Origin: Paenirhodobacter hankyongi | GTDB lineage: Bacteria; Pseudomonadota; Alphaproteobacteria; Rhodobacterales; Rhodobacteraceae | Assembly (NCBI RefSeq): GCF_003664585.1 | Contig: NZ_RCHI01000009.1 | Span: 16,460 to 80,459, forward strand | Length of the DNA stretch: 64,000 nt | Direction: 5' to 3' | Shown here: in pieces, positions 9,782-18,663 of the stretch | Position numbering within the stretch: the stretch's first letter is position 1 | Layout of the letters: each line of letters begins with the position of its first letter | The notes under the pieces: generated by a model | Databases searched by the model: none | Told to the model about the DNA's origin: nothing | The model's input: the letters and a program-made list of their open reading frames with translations, nothing else | Made by a program: the position numbers and the translations under genes

Positions 9782-10449
9782 GCCCGCACCCGCCCGTCGG
9801 CGATCTGCACCACCCGGTCGCAGCGCGCCGCAAGCTCGGGGGCATGGGTAACAAGGACGAGCGTCGCCCCGTGCCGGTCGCGCAGACCGAAAAGCAGGTC
9901 CATGATCGCCGCGCCATTCGCCGCATCGAGGTTGCCGGTGGGCTCGTCCGCAAGCAGGATCGCCGGGCGCGGCGCCACGGCCCGGGCCAGCGCCACGCGC
10001 TGCTGCTCGCCCCCCGACATCTCGGACGGATAATGGCCGCGCCGATGCGCAAGACCCACGGCGGCAAGTTCGGCCTCGGCCCGCGCCCGGGCATCGCCCA
10101 CCCCCGCGATCTCGAGCGGCAGCGCGACGTTTTCGAGCGCCGTCATCGTCGGCACCAGATGGAAGGACTGGAACACGATCCCCATCGTGCCGCGGCGGAA
10201 ACGGGCCAGCGCGTCCTCGTCCATCGCCGTCAGGTCCTGCCCCAGCGCCGTGACCCGGCCGCCGCTCGCCCGCTCCAACCCGCCCATCAGCATCAGCAGC
10301 GAGGACTTGCCCGAGCCCGAGGGGCCGGTCAGCCCGACGCTCTCGCCCCGGTTGATGTTCAGCGAAATGCCGCGCAGGATCTCGACCGGGCCGGCATTGC
10401 CGTCAAGGGTGAGCCGGGCGTCGTCGAGCGAAAGGACCGTGTCCGTCAT
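9778..10449 (-). CDS. ybbA: ABC transporter ATP-binding protein (YbbA/LolD type)
   Basis: The 223-residue ATPase has a Walker A motif GPSGSGKSS, a Q-loop in IVFQSFHLVP, the signature SGGEQQR, Walker B ILLADEPTGNLD and the switch histidine in LVTHAPELA. It belongs to the MacB/LolD branch that powers FtsX-type permeases. It is translated just ahead of its permease with a 4-base overlap. The ATG at 10447-10449 shares bases with the ATG of the divergent esterase gene (CATG), so no space for a classical promoter exists between them. An in-frame start 19 codons upstream would lie inside the esterase gene and is less likely. Confidence 0.92.
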   Translation of the reverse strand: MTDTVLSLDDARLTLDGNAGPVEILRGISLNINRGESVGLTGPSGSGKSSLLMLMGGLERASGGRVTALGQDLTAMDEDALARFRRGTMGIVFQSFHLVPTMTALENVALPLEIAGVGDARARAEAELAAVGLAHRRGHYPSEMSGGEQQRVALARAVAPRPAILLADEPTGNLDAANGAAIMDLLFGLRDRHGATLVLVTHAPELAARCDRVVQIADGRVRA

Positions 10450-11140
10450 GAGAAACCATTTTTCCGTGCCTGTCTTCGGATATGGGCCCCGCGCGCGGCT
10501 GTGCAAGCTGGCGGCGGCGGCTTTCCTCGCCCTCGCCCTGCCTGCCGCGGCGGAAGTGCCCGAGGTGCTGGCCTTCGGCGACAGCCTGACCCAGGGCTAC
10601 GGGCTGATGCCGGGCGAGGGGCTGGTGCCGCAGCTGCAGGGGTGGCTCGCCGCGCAGGGGAGCGCGGTGCAGGTGGTGAACGCCGGCGTCTCGGGCGACA
10701 CCACGGCCGGCGGGCGGGCGCGGATCGACTGGTCACTGACGCCCGGGATCGACGCGGTGATCGTGGAACTTGGCGGCAACGACCTGCTGCGCGGCCTGCC
10801 GCCCGCCGCGGCGCGCGCGAACCTGGACGCGATTCTGGCCGCGGTGACGGCACGCGGGCTGCCGGTGCTCTTGGTGGGGCTGCCGGCGCCCGGCAATTAC
10901 GGCCCCGCCTACAAGGCCGAGTTCGACGCGATCTGGCCCGCGCTTGCGGCGAAGTATCACGCCCTGCTGCTGCCCGATCTGCTCGCGCCGATTGCCGCGC
11001 TGCCGCCCGAGGAGCGCGCCGCGCGCGGGCTGATGCAGGGCGACAACATCCACCCCTCGGCCGCGGGGGTGAAGCTGGTGGTGGCGGAACTTGGCCCGAA
11101 GGTGCTCGAACTGCTGGCAAAGGCGCAGCCCGCGCCCTGA
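10448..11140 (+). CDS. tesA: SGNH arylesterase/lysophospholipase (TesA-like), exported
   Basis: This 230-residue SGNH-family hydrolase has the nucleophile serine in FGDSLTQGYG (Ser46). The block-III motif is ELGGNDLLRG and the catalytic Asp/His pair sits in DNIHPSAAG. A basic N-terminus followed by LAAAAFLALALPAAAE is a cleavable signal peptide, so the enzyme should be periplasmic. The start at 10448 overlaps the start codon of the opposite ATPase gene. A GTG at 10466 is an alternative that would leave the signal peptide intact and free a few bases. The conserved pairing with ybbA/ybbP suggests a lipid-handling role, but this is inferred from gene order. Confidence 0.9.
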   Translation: MRNHFSVPVFGYGPRARLCKLAAAAFLALALPAAAEVPEVLAFGDSLTQGYGLMPGEGLVPQLQGWLAAQGSAVQVVNAGVSGDTTAGGRARIDWSLTPGIDAVIVELGGNDLLRGLPPAAARANLDAILAAVTARGLPVLLVGLPAPGNYGPAYKAEFDAIWPALAAKYHALLLPDLLAPIAALPPEERAARGLMQGDNIHPSAAGVKLVVAELGPKVLELLAKAQPAP

Positions 11141-11142
11141 GC

Positions 11143-12348
11143 TCAGACCGGGCGGCGGTCCATCCACCACAGCATGCCGGCGCCCAGCACGCCCAGACCC
11201 GCGCCCAGCCCGGCCACGAGCCCATAGCCGCCAAGCGTGGTGCCGATCGCGAAGGTGGCGGCGCAGATGCCGTCGCCCGCAAGCTTTTGCAGCGCCATCA
11301 GCGAGGCGCCGGCACCTGGGCGGTCGCTGAGCAGCTCCTGCAGATAGGCCATCGGCTGGGTCAGCACGATCGCCCCCCCCGCGGCGCCCGGCAGCATCAG
11401 CAACCAGACGAAGGGGGTGCCGGCCAGAAGCGGGATGCCGGCGAGGTGGACGGCGTAAAGCGCCATGCCCACCCAGATCAGGCTGCGCGCCTCGACCCGG
11501 CCCAGAATGCGCGGCAGCGCCAGCATGAAGGGCACCTCGAGCCCGGCCATGATGCCCGCGTAAAGCGCCGTCGCCCCGGCGCCCCGCCCCGGCACCGCCG
11601 CGAAGACAAGGCCGATGACGACGAGGTAAAGCGTCACCGCGCCATGGATCGTGCCGAGCGCCAGCACCCGCGCCAGCACCCGCCCGCCGGCGATCTCGCC
11701 CAGCGACTGGCGGAAGGTGAGCCCCGAGCGGGTGTCGCTCCAGCGCGTCGCGCCATCGCGGGGCCAGAACAGCGCGGTGAGGGCGAGGATCGCGACCGAG
11801 AGCGTGAGGCACACGGGATAGACCGCGGTCAGCGGCGTGCCGGCGCGGAAGGCCACCGCCCAGACCGGCAGAACCACCACCCACGGCACCGCGAAAAGCG
11901 CGCGCAGCGTGCTTTGCACGGCGCGGCGGTCTTCCTCGGGGTGGGTGGAGGCGGCAAGACGGGCCAGCGCGAAAAGCTGGCCGAAGAACGAGCCCGACAG
12001 CGGCAGGAGCAGCGCATGGGCAAACGCGAAGCCCGGCGCGTTCGGCGCAAGGATCACCATCCCGGTGCCCAGCGTCAGGAACGCCCCGGTGACGAGCGCG
12101 ATGCCGCGCCGGTTCGCGCGCTGATCGGCGAGGATGCCGAACACCACCGAGGACGAGACGGCGATCGCCGAGGCCACGACCAGCAGCACCGAAAAGGCAC
12201 TGTCGCTCAGGTGAAAGACGGTGACCGCCAGCGCCGAGACATAGGGGGCCATGGTCGCCGCATGGGCGCCATAGAGCACCAGAAGCGCGGCGGCGAGCAG
12301 CAGCGCGGGGTCACGCAGGATCGGTCGGAACGGGGCAAGAAACGGCAT
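11143..12348 (-). CDS. Major facilitator superfamily transporter, resembling sugar-efflux (Set) proteins
   Basis: About twelve hydrophobic segments are visible in 401 residues, with a typical cytosolic loop motif near GILADQRANRRG between segments 2 and 3. The second half (GLEVPFMLALPRILGR and MAYLQELLSDRPGAG) resembles the SetA/SetB sugar-efflux branch. The true start is ATG 12348, just after GAGGTGAC. The TTG 15 bases upstream has no ribosome site of its own. The gene ends only two bases from the end of the convergent esterase gene. The substrate is not known from sequence; the Set-type call is moderate. Confidence 0.8.
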   Translation of the reverse strand: MPFLAPFRPILRDPALLLAAALLVLYGAHAATMAPYVSALAVTVFHLSDSAFSVLLVVASAIAVSSSVVFGILADQRANRRGIALVTGAFLTLGTGMVILAPNAPGFAFAHALLLPLSGSFFGQLFALARLAASTHPEEDRRAVQSTLRALFAVPWVVVLPVWAVAFRAGTPLTAVYPVCLTLSVAILALTALFWPRDGATRWSDTRSGLTFRQSLGEIAGGRVLARVLALGTIHGAVTLYLVVIGLVFAAVPGRGAGATALYAGIMAGLEVPFMLALPRILGRVEARSLIWVGMALYAVHLAGIPLLAGTPFVWLLMLPGAAGGAIVLTQPMAYLQELLSDRPGAGASLMALQKLAGDGICAATFAIGTTLGGYGLVAGLGAGLGVLGAGMLWWMDRRPV

Positions 12349-12423
12349 TGTCACCTCGGGCAATGCCGCCTCATGCGCCGGGGCGCGGCGTGATGCAAGG
12401 GGGCGCCGGGGGCGCCCTGCGGC

Positions 12424-13800
12424 TCAGGGCAGCATCTTGCCGGGGTTCAGGATCCCCTTCGGATCAAGCGCCGCCTTGATTGCCGCCATCACGCTCAGCG
12501 CGACCGGGTCCTTGTGCGCGGCAAGCGTCGCGCGTTTCGACAGCCCGACCCCGTGCTCGGCCGAGAAGCTGCCGCCAAGCGCCACCGCCTCGCCGGCGAT
12601 CGCGGCGCGGATCGCGGCCAGATGGCTCGCCTCGTCGCGGCCCGGATAGACCGAGTAATGGATGTTGCCGTCGCCCAGATGCGCCACGAGGAAGACCTCG
12701 GCCTCGGGGTCGAGCGTGGCAAGCCGCAGCTCCATCCGGGTCAGGAACTCCTGCAGCCGGTCAAGCGGCAGCGCAACGTCGGTGTCGACCATCACCGGCT
12801 GCACAAAGGTGATCTCGGCCGCGGATTCGCGCATCGTCCAGAGCCGGCGGCGCTGTGCCTCCGAGGTCGCGACCACCGCCTCGGTGAGCGAGCCGTCCTC
12901 GAGCGCGCTCTCGAGCAGGGTCTCGAGCCGCTCGACCGGATCCTCGCCGGCGATCGTGGTCGCGATCTCGACCATCACGTTCACCGCGCAGGGCTCGAAC
13001 GGGCAGGCAAGCTCGGGTTTCAGCCGGCCAAGACGCTCCATGTAATGGGCGGGCATGAACTCGAAGGCCTCGACGGCGCCGCCGCTGCCGGCCTGCAGCC
13101 GGTGCAACAGCGCGAGCGCCCCCTCGAGCGTGTCCATGCCCAGAAGCGCGGTCGCATGGGCAACCGGCGCCGGCGCCAGCTTCAGCACCGCCGCGGTGAT
13201 GACGCCGAGCGTGCCCTCGGCCCCGATCATCAGATCGCGCAGATCATAGCCGCTGTTGTCCTTGTGCAGCCCGGTCAGCAGGTTCATCACCCGCCCGTCG
13301 GCCAGCACCACCTCGATGCCCAGGCACAGCGCCCGCGCATTGCCATAGCGCAGCACGTTCGAGCCACCGGCATTGGTCGAGAGGAACCCGCCCACCATCG
13401 CCGAGCCCTTCGCCCCGAAGGTCAGCGGGAAGACAAGCCCGTGGCGCGCCGCCTCGTCGTGCAACGTTTCAAGGATCACCCCCGCCTCGGCGGTGATCGT
13501 GCGCGCGGCGGGGTTCACCTCGCGCAGCCGGTTCATCCGTGCGAGCGACAGCATCAGCGCCCCCTCGGCCGCGGCGCCGCCGTTCATCCCGGTATTGCCG
13601 CCCACCGGCACCACCGGCGTGCCGGTCTCGCTTGCAAGCCGCAGCACCGCGGAAACTTCCTCGGTCGAGCCCGGGCGCAGCACCGCAAGCGGGGTCCAGT
13701 GATAGTGCCCGGTCCAGTCGTCGCGGTAGCCCGCGGTGTCGTCACCGGTCAGCACATGGGCGGGGCCGATCAGGTCACGCAGGCGGTCGAGAAGGGTCAT
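12424..13800 (-). CDS. FAD-linked D-2-hydroxyacid dehydrogenase (GlcD / D-2-hydroxyglutarate dehydrogenase family)
   Basis: The 458-residue protein has the PCMH-type FAD domain. Examples are VLRPGSTEEVSAVLRLA and PVGGNTGMNGG, and LTFGAKGSAMVGGFLSTNAGG where the flavin ribityl and phosphate are held. The C-terminal FAD-oxidase_C domain has HLGDGNIHYSVYP, metal-binding histidines, and ends in ALDPKGILNPGKMLP. This fits D-lactate, D-2-hydroxyglutarate or glycolate dehydrogenases. Neighbouring genes do not tell which. GGAG precedes the ATG at 13800. The gene stands between the MFS transporter gene and hemC on the same strand, with gaps of about 75 and 94 bases. Confidence 0.88.
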   Translation of the reverse strand: MTLLDRLRDLIGPAHVLTGDDTAGYRDDWTGHYHWTPLAVLRPGSTEEVSAVLRLASETGTPVVPVGGNTGMNGGAAAEGALMLSLARMNRLREVNPAARTITAEAGVILETLHDEAARHGLVFPLTFGAKGSAMVGGFLSTNAGGSNVLRYGNARALCLGIEVVLADGRVMNLLTGLHKDNSGYDLRDLMIGAEGTLGVITAAVLKLAPAPVAHATALLGMDTLEGALALLHRLQAGSGGAVEAFEFMPAHYMERLGRLKPELACPFEPCAVNVMVEIATTIAGEDPVERLETLLESALEDGSLTEAVVATSEAQRRRLWTMRESAAEITFVQPVMVDTDVALPLDRLQEFLTRMELRLATLDPEAEVFLVAHLGDGNIHYSVYPGRDEASHLAAIRAAIAGEAVALGGSFSAEHGVGLSKRATLAAHKDPVALSVMAAIKAALDPKGILNPGKMLP

Positions 13801-13894
13801 GCGGGTCTCCCGTGGATGCGGCGGCCGCCACCCCGGGGCGTTCGGGCGCTGTCCGCGCCAGTGCCCCCCGGAGGCGACCGTCATCGCGGCCGGC

Positions 13895-14848
13895 TCAGCG
13901 CCAGTCGAAAAAGCCTTTCGGCGCCTGCGCGAGCAGCCGGCGCGCCAGATCGGCACCAAGCGCGGCGCCTTCGGTCAGCGGCCCGTGCGCCTCGCCCGGG
14001 ATCGACTCGGAACCATCCGGGCGCAGGATCTCGCCGCGCAGCCAGAGCCGGTCGCCGACAATCTCGGCAAGCCCCGCAATCGGCGTCTCGCACGAGCCGT
14101 CGAGCGTGGCGAGGAAGCTGCGCTCGGCCGCAAGACGCACCCCCGTGGGCCGGTCGTGGATCGCGGCGAGCAGATCGGCGCAGCGCGTGTCGGCCGTGCG
14201 CCGCTCGATCCCGATGGCGCCCTGCGCGACGGCGGGCAGCATCTCGTCGGGGCCGATGGCAGAGCGCGCGACCTCGGCCTTGCCCAACCGGTTCAGCCCG
14301 GCCATGGCAAGGAAGGTGGCATCCGCCACCCCGTCCTCGAGCTTCTTCAGCCGGGTCTGCACATTGCCGCGGAACTCGACCAGCTTCAGATCGGGCCGGC
14401 GGTTTGCCAGCTGCGCCCGCCGGCGCAGGCTCGACGAGCCGACGACCGCGCCCTCGGGCAGATCGGCGAGGCTTGCATAGCGCATCGAGACGAAGGCGTC
14501 GCGGGTGTCCTCGCGCGGCAGGAAGCAGTCGAGCAGCAGCCCCTCGGGCTGGGCCGTCGGCATGTCCTTCATCGAATGCACCGCGATGTCGATCGCACCC
14601 GAGACGAGCGCCTCCTCGATCTCCTTGGTGAACAGGCCCTTGCCGCCAAGCGCCTTCAGCGGCTGGTCGGCCGCGATCAGCGCGGCATTGTCGCCGGTGG
14701 TGCGGATCACCACGATCTCGAAGGCCTCCGGCGGCAGGTCATGCGCCGCACTCAGCCGCGCGCGGGTCTCATGAGCCTGCGCGAGCGCGAGCGGCGAGCC
14801 GCGGGTGCCGATCTTCAGCGGGTCCGTTGCGGAGGGCATCTGTTTCAT
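13895..14848 (-). CDS. hemC: Hydroxymethylbilane synthase (porphobilinogen deaminase)
   Basis: This cytosolic enzyme of tetrapyrrole synthesis joins four porphobilinogen units into hydroxymethylbilane. Its 317 residues include KIGTRGSPLALAQA near the start, HSMKDMPT, GSSSLRRRAQL and the GSCETPIAG loop. The cysteine of that loop (about residue 253) carries the dipyrromethane cofactor. Starts at 14860 (with PWA added) and 14839 are alternatives; none has a strong ribosome site. The gene faces away from hemE across 106 bp. That divergent pair supplies two successive steps of the pathway apart from uroporphyrinogen-III synthase (hemD), which is not in the window. Confidence 0.96.
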   Translation of the reverse strand: MKQMPSATDPLKIGTRGSPLALAQAHETRARLSAAHDLPPEAFEIVVIRTTGDNAALIAADQPLKALGGKGLFTKEIEEALVSGAIDIAVHSMKDMPTAQPEGLLLDCFLPREDTRDAFVSMRYASLADLPEGAVVGSSSLRRRAQLANRRPDLKLVEFRGNVQTRLKKLEDGVADATFLAMAGLNRLGKAEVARSAIGPDEMLPAVAQGAIGIERRTADTRCADLLAAIHDRPTGVRLAAERSFLATLDGSCETPIAGLAEIVGDRLWLRGEILRPDGSESIPGEAHGPLTEGAALGADLARRLLAQAPKGFFDWR

Positions 14849-14906
14849 GGCCCACGGCATAGCCGCGACCGATTGCCCGCGCAAGCGGGGCGAACGTGCG
14901 CAATGC

Positions 14907-14935
14907 TTGACAATCGGCCGCAGCCCGCGATGAAG
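14907..14935 (+). promoter_or_regulatory. Possible sigma-70-type promoter of hemE
   Basis: TTGACA at 14907-14912 is a perfect -35 hexamer in the hemC/hemE gap. Seventeen bases further is ATGAAG, a weak -10. The ribosome site AAAGGAG comes soon after, so the start of transcription would be very near the gene; support is modest. Confidence 0.3.
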
Positions 14936-14954
14936 AGGGGCAAAGGAGATCCCG

Positions 14955-15986
14955 ATGAGCGACAAGACGATCCTGCGCGCGCTGCGTGGCGAGGTGCTGC
15001 CCACCCCTCCGGTCTGGATGATGCGGCAGGCGGGCCGCTACCTGCCCGAATATCGCGCGACCCGGGCGCAGGCGGGGGATTTCCTCTCGCTGTGCTACAA
15101 TTCCGAGCTTGCGGCCGAGGTCACGCTGCAGCCGATCCGCCGCTATGGCTTCGACGCGGCGATCCTGTTCGCCGACATCCTGCTTCTGCCGCAGGCGCTT
15201 GGCGTCGATCTGTGGTTCGAGACCGGCGAAGGCCCGCGGATGTCGACCACCACGACGCCCGCCGAGCTGGCCGCGCTGAAGGGCTGCGACGACATCCACG
15301 ACACGCTTGCCCCGATCTACGAGACGGTGCGGATCCTGCGCCGCGAACTGCCGTCGGAGACCACGCTGATCGGTTTTGCCGGCGCGCCCTGGACCGTCGC
15401 GACCTACATGATCGCCGGCCACGGCACCCGCGACCAGGGCCCGGCGCATGCGCTGAAGGCCACCGATCGCGCCACCTTCGCCGGCATCATCGACCGGCTG
15501 ACCGAGGCGACGGTCGAGTATCTGGCAAAACAGGTCGAGGCCGGGGCCGAGGTCGTCAAGCTCTTCGACAGCTGGGCGGGCAGCCTGAAGGGCCAGGATT
15601 TCGAGGATTTCGCGGTGGCCCCCACGGCACGGATCATCGCGGAGCTGAAGGCGCGCTTCCCGGGCCTGCCAGTCATCGCCTTCCCGCGCGAGGCGGGCGA
15701 GGGCTATGTCGGCTTTGCGAAGAAGACCGGCGCCGATTGTGTCGCGATCGACAATTCGGTCTCGGCCGACTGGGCGGCGGCGCATGTGCAGAAGGACGGC
15801 TGCGTGCAGGGCAACCTTGACCCCCGTCACATGGTGACCGGCGGCGACGCGCTGGTCGAGGCGACGCGCGAGGTGGTGCGCGCCTTCTCGAAGGGGCCGC
15901 ATATCTTCAACCTCGGCCATGGCATCACCCCCGACGCCGATCCCGAGAATGTCGCGCTGATGGTCGAGACGATCCGCAAGGGATAG
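14955..15986 (+). CDS. hemE: Uroporphyrinogen decarboxylase
   Basis: The 343-residue cytosolic enzyme removes four carboxyl groups from uroporphyrinogen III to give coproporphyrinogen III. The N-terminal signature [16 protein letters not shown] and the [12 protein letters not shown] stretch are present. So are [23 protein letters not shown] and the C-terminal [17 protein letters not shown] lies eight bases before the ATG. It is divergent from hemC and followed by a strong two-way terminator. Its product feeds hemF (19953-20837) when oxygen is available and hemN (36834-38195) when it is not. Confidence 0.97.
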   Translation: MSDKTILRALRGEVLPTPPVWMMRQAGRYLPEYRATRAQAGDFLSLCYNSELAAEVTLQPIRRYGFDAAILFADILLLPQALGVDLWFETGEGPRMSTTTTPAELAALKGCDDIHDTLAPIYETVRILRRELPSETTLIGFAGAPWTVATYMIAGHGTRDQGPAHALKATDRATFAGIIDRLTEATVEYLAKQVEAGAEVVKLFDSWAGSLKGQDFEDFAVAPTARIIAELKARFPGLPVIAFPREAGEGYVGFAKKTGADCVAIDNSVSADWAAAHVQKDGCVQGNLDPRHMVTGGDALVEATREVVRAFSKGPHIFNLGHGITPDADPENVALMVETIRKG

Positions 15987-16036
15987 GGCCCGCGACCGCC
16001 GGGGCCGGCCCCGGCGAAGATGCGTATTCATGCGAA

Positions 16037-16064
16037 GAAAAAAAGGGGCCGCGAGGCCCCTTTT
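16037..16064. terminator. Bidirectional terminator between hemE and the RNA helicase gene
   Basis: AAAAGGGGCC, a 4-base loop and GGCCCCTTTT form a perfect stem with A and T runs on both sides. It lies between two convergent genes and should stop transcription from both. Confidence 0.9.
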
Positions 16065-16076
16065 GTCATTCGCGGA

Positions 16077-18104
16077 TCATTTGCCGCGGAAGGTCTTCGG
16101 CCCGGGCTTGCCACCGGGCTTGCCGGCGAACTTGCCCGCGGGCTTTCCCGCGTATTTTTCGGCGGGCTTGCCGCCCTTGGCGTATTTCGCCTTCGGGGCA
16201 GCGTCCTTCGCGGCGGCGCCATGGCCGCCCTCGCGTGCCCAGGGGGCGGCCTTGCGGGCCTTCGGCGCGCCGCCCTCGCCTTCGGGGCGGTCGAACTTGC
16301 GCGCCGGGCGCGGGCCATCGGTGCCCTCGGCCCGCTCGAACTTGCGGGGCGGGCGCGGCGCGCCCTCGCCCTCGGCGCGGTCATATTTGCGTGCGGGCTT
16401 CGGGGCACCCTCGCCCCAGCCCTGGCCCTTGCGGTGCGGCTTGCGCGGACCGCGGTCGTCGTCGCTCTTCGACCAGCGCGAGGGGCGCGGCGCCGGACGG
16501 TCGAGCCCTTCGGGGGCATCGGCCAGCGGCGTGACGGTGCACTTGTCTTCCATCACCATCGAGGGAGCGAGCGAGCCCTCGAACCGGTCCGCGGCCTCGG
16601 CGTGGATCTGCACGAAGGTGTGGTCCTGCATCACCCGGATCATGCCGATGTCGCGGCGGGTCAGGTCGCCCGCGCGGCACAGCATCGGCAAAAGCCATTT
16701 AGGGTCGACCCACTGGTCATGCCCCATGGTCAGCCGGAACCAGCGCGAATTGCCGAATTCCTCGCGGGCGCGCGGCTTCGGCCCGTCGAGTGTGACCGGC
16801 ACCAGATCCTCGGGCGCCGAGCGCGCGGCGCGGAAGTTGCGCAGCACGGCAGCGGCCAGCGCGCGCGGCTCGAAAGCTTCAAGCAGGCGCTCGATGCCGT
16901 CGAGCTCATCGGCGGTCGGCGCCTCGGTCAGCACTGCCTGCTGCAGCATCCGCTCCTCGTCGCGGGCGAAGATCTCTTCGGGGCCCGGCGCGCTTTCCCA
17001 GGTGGCGCTCACGCCCGCCTCGCGCAGCAGCCGCTCGCCCTTCGAACGCAGGTTCAGCGGCACCACCAGCGCCGAGATCCCCTTCGCGCCGGCGCGGCCG
17101 GTGCGGCCCGAACGGTGCAGCAGCGCCTCCTTGTTCTGCGGCAGGTCGGCGTGGACGACAAGTTCCAGCCCCGGCAGGTCGATGCCACGCGCCGCGACGT
17201 CGGTCGCAATGCAGACCCGGGCCCGGCCGTCGCGCAGCATCTGCAGCGCGCGCGAGCGTTCGTCCTGCGTTAGCTCGCCCGAGAGCGCCACCACCGAGAA
17301 GCCGCGGTTGAGCAGCTTGCCGGTCAGGTGCGTGACCGCGGCGCGGGTCGAGCAGAACACGATCGCGCGTTCCGGTTCATGGAAGCGCAGCAGGTTGACG
17401 ATGGCGTTCTCGCGGTCGGTCTTGTCGACGACGAGGGCGCGATAGTCGATGTCGGCATGCTGGCTGCGCGCGGCGATGGTCGAGATCCGCTCGGCGTCGC
17501 GCTGGAAGGTGGCGGCAAGGCGGGCGATCTCGGCCGGCACGGTGGCCGAGAACATCAGCGTGCGGCGGGTCTCGGGCGCGGTCTCGAGGATGAACTCGAG
17601 ATCCTCGCGGAAGCCGAGGTCGAGCATCTCGTCGGCCTCGTCGAGGGTGACGACTTTCAGCTCGCTCAGATCGAGCGCGCCGCGACGGATGTGATCGCAG
17701 ATCCGGCCCGGGGTGCCGACGACGATATGCGCGCCGCGTTCGAGCGCGCGGCGCTCGGCCCGCGCATCCATGCCGCCGACGGCGCCAGCGATCACCGCCC
17801 CCGCCCGGGCGTAGAGCCAGCTCAGTTCGCGGCTGACCTGCTGGGCCAGTTCGCGCGTCGGCGCCACGACCAGGGCCCGCGGCAGATCGGCATAGGGCGG
17901 GATGCCCTCGTCGCCGATCAGCTCGGAGGCCATGGCAAGACCGAAGGCCACGGTCTTGCCCGAGCCCGTCTGCGCCGAGACCAGAAGATCGCGCCCGGAC
18001 AGGCCCGGATCGGAAACCGCCTCCTGCACGGGGGTGAGGGCGGCATAGCCCTTCTCGGCCAGCGCCTCTTGAAGCGCGGCGGGAAGGTGATCGAACTGGG
18101 TCAT
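16077..18104 (-). CDS. DEAD-box ATP-dependent RNA helicase with a long basic, repetitive tail
   Basis: This 675-residue helicase has the Q-motif region, Walker A AQTGSGKT (44-51), PTRELAQQ, TPGRI, DEAD, SAT, TDVAARGID and HRSGRTGRAG. Residues about 460-530 resemble a DbpA-type RNA-binding domain, suggesting a ribosome or structured-RNA target. The last 130 or so residues are low complexity. Four imperfect copies of a unit like PRPARKFDRAEGEG come first, followed by lysine-rich KPAGKFAGKPGGK segments. Such tails usually bind RNA non-specifically or aid condensation. No cold-shock gene lies nearby. It is convergent with hemE, with a shared terminator. Confidence 0.93.
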   Translation of the reverse strand: MTQFDHLPAALQEALAEKGYAALTPVQEAVSDPGLSGRDLLVSAQTGSGKTVAFGLAMASELIGDEGIPPYADLPRALVVAPTRELAQQVSRELSWLYARAGAVIAGAVGGMDARAERRALERGAHIVVGTPGRICDHIRRGALDLSELKVVTLDEADEMLDLGFREDLEFILETAPETRRTLMFSATVPAEIARLAATFQRDAERISTIAARSQHADIDYRALVVDKTDRENAIVNLLRFHEPERAIVFCSTRAAVTHLTGKLLNRGFSVVALSGELTQDERSRALQMLRDGRARVCIATDVAARGIDLPGLELVVHADLPQNKEALLHRSGRTGRAGAKGISALVVPLNLRSKGERLLREAGVSATWESAPGPEEIFARDEERMLQQAVLTEAPTADELDGIERLLEAFEPRALAAAVLRNFRAARSAPEDLVPVTLDGPKPRAREEFGNSRWFRLTMGHDQWVDPKWLLPMLCRAGDLTRRDIGMIRVMQDHTFVQIHAEAADRFEGSLAPSMVMEDKCTVTPLADAPEGLDRPAPRPSRWSKSDDDRGPRKPHRKGQGWGEGAPKPARKYDRAEGEGAPRPPRKFERAEGTDGPRPARKFDRPEGEGGAPKARKAAPWAREGGHGAAAKDAAPKAKYAKGGKPAEKYAGKPAGKFAGKPGGKPGPKTFRGK

Positions 18105-18202
18105 GTCAGGGGCTTTCGCAACGGCGGAAAGCGCGGGTTCTAGCGGCTTTCGCCCAGGAAGGAAAGCCCTTTCCGAACGGGCCCGCCGGGGCTGCGCGAA
18201 GC

Positions 18203-18663
18203 TCAGCCGAGGTCGGGCTCTTCCGGGGCCGTGCGGCCGCGCCCGATCACCTGCGCGTTGAAGCGCGCGATGTCGGCGGCAAAGCGCTGTCGCTCGGGTT
18301 CGCTCCAGTCGGCCAGCATCTCCTCGAGGCGGCTCAGCCGCAGCGCCTGCATCTCGGCGCAGCGCGCCCGCCCCGCCGCCGTCGCCTCGATCAGCGCGCT
18401 GCGGCCATCAAGCGGGTTCGGCCGTTTCGCGATCAGCCCACCCTTTTCCAGCGCCGCAATCTGTGCGTCACCGTGGAATGATCGAGCGCCAGCGTGGCCG
18501 CCAGATCGCCGCTCGGCCGCGCCCCCTCGCGCAGCGCCAGCAGCAGCAGGTATTGCGCCCGTTCAAGCGGATACTTGCGCGAGCGGTAGAGCCCCTCGAG
18601 CGCGCGCACAAGAACGGCAAGGTCATGCTCGATCGCCTTCCGCGCCGGCTGGGGATTGGGCAA
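18203..18663 (-). pseudogene. MarR-family regulator, frameshifted
   Basis: Reading the minus strand, the first part gives a MarR-like helix IEHDLAVLVRALEGLYRS and the recognition-helix region ALDHSTVTH. The frame then runs to a stop 10 codons later. If one base is restored near 18459-18468 the other frame continues as IAALEKGGLIAKRPNPLDGRS. It goes on through a normal MarR C-terminus to a TGA at 18203-18205. The protein would be about 150 residues, normal for MarR. The N-terminus lacks a good ATG (TTG at 18661-18663 is possible) and abuts, antisense, the cut-off start of the MFS gene. A sequencing error in one base cannot be excluded, but the truncated partner argues for real decay. Confidence 0.75.

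Noticed and set aside
7433..10033. Long plus-strand frame opposite ybbP/ybbA (866 codons)
   Set aside because: Arg/Gln/Gly-rich and antisense to a permease and an ATPase with full motifs.
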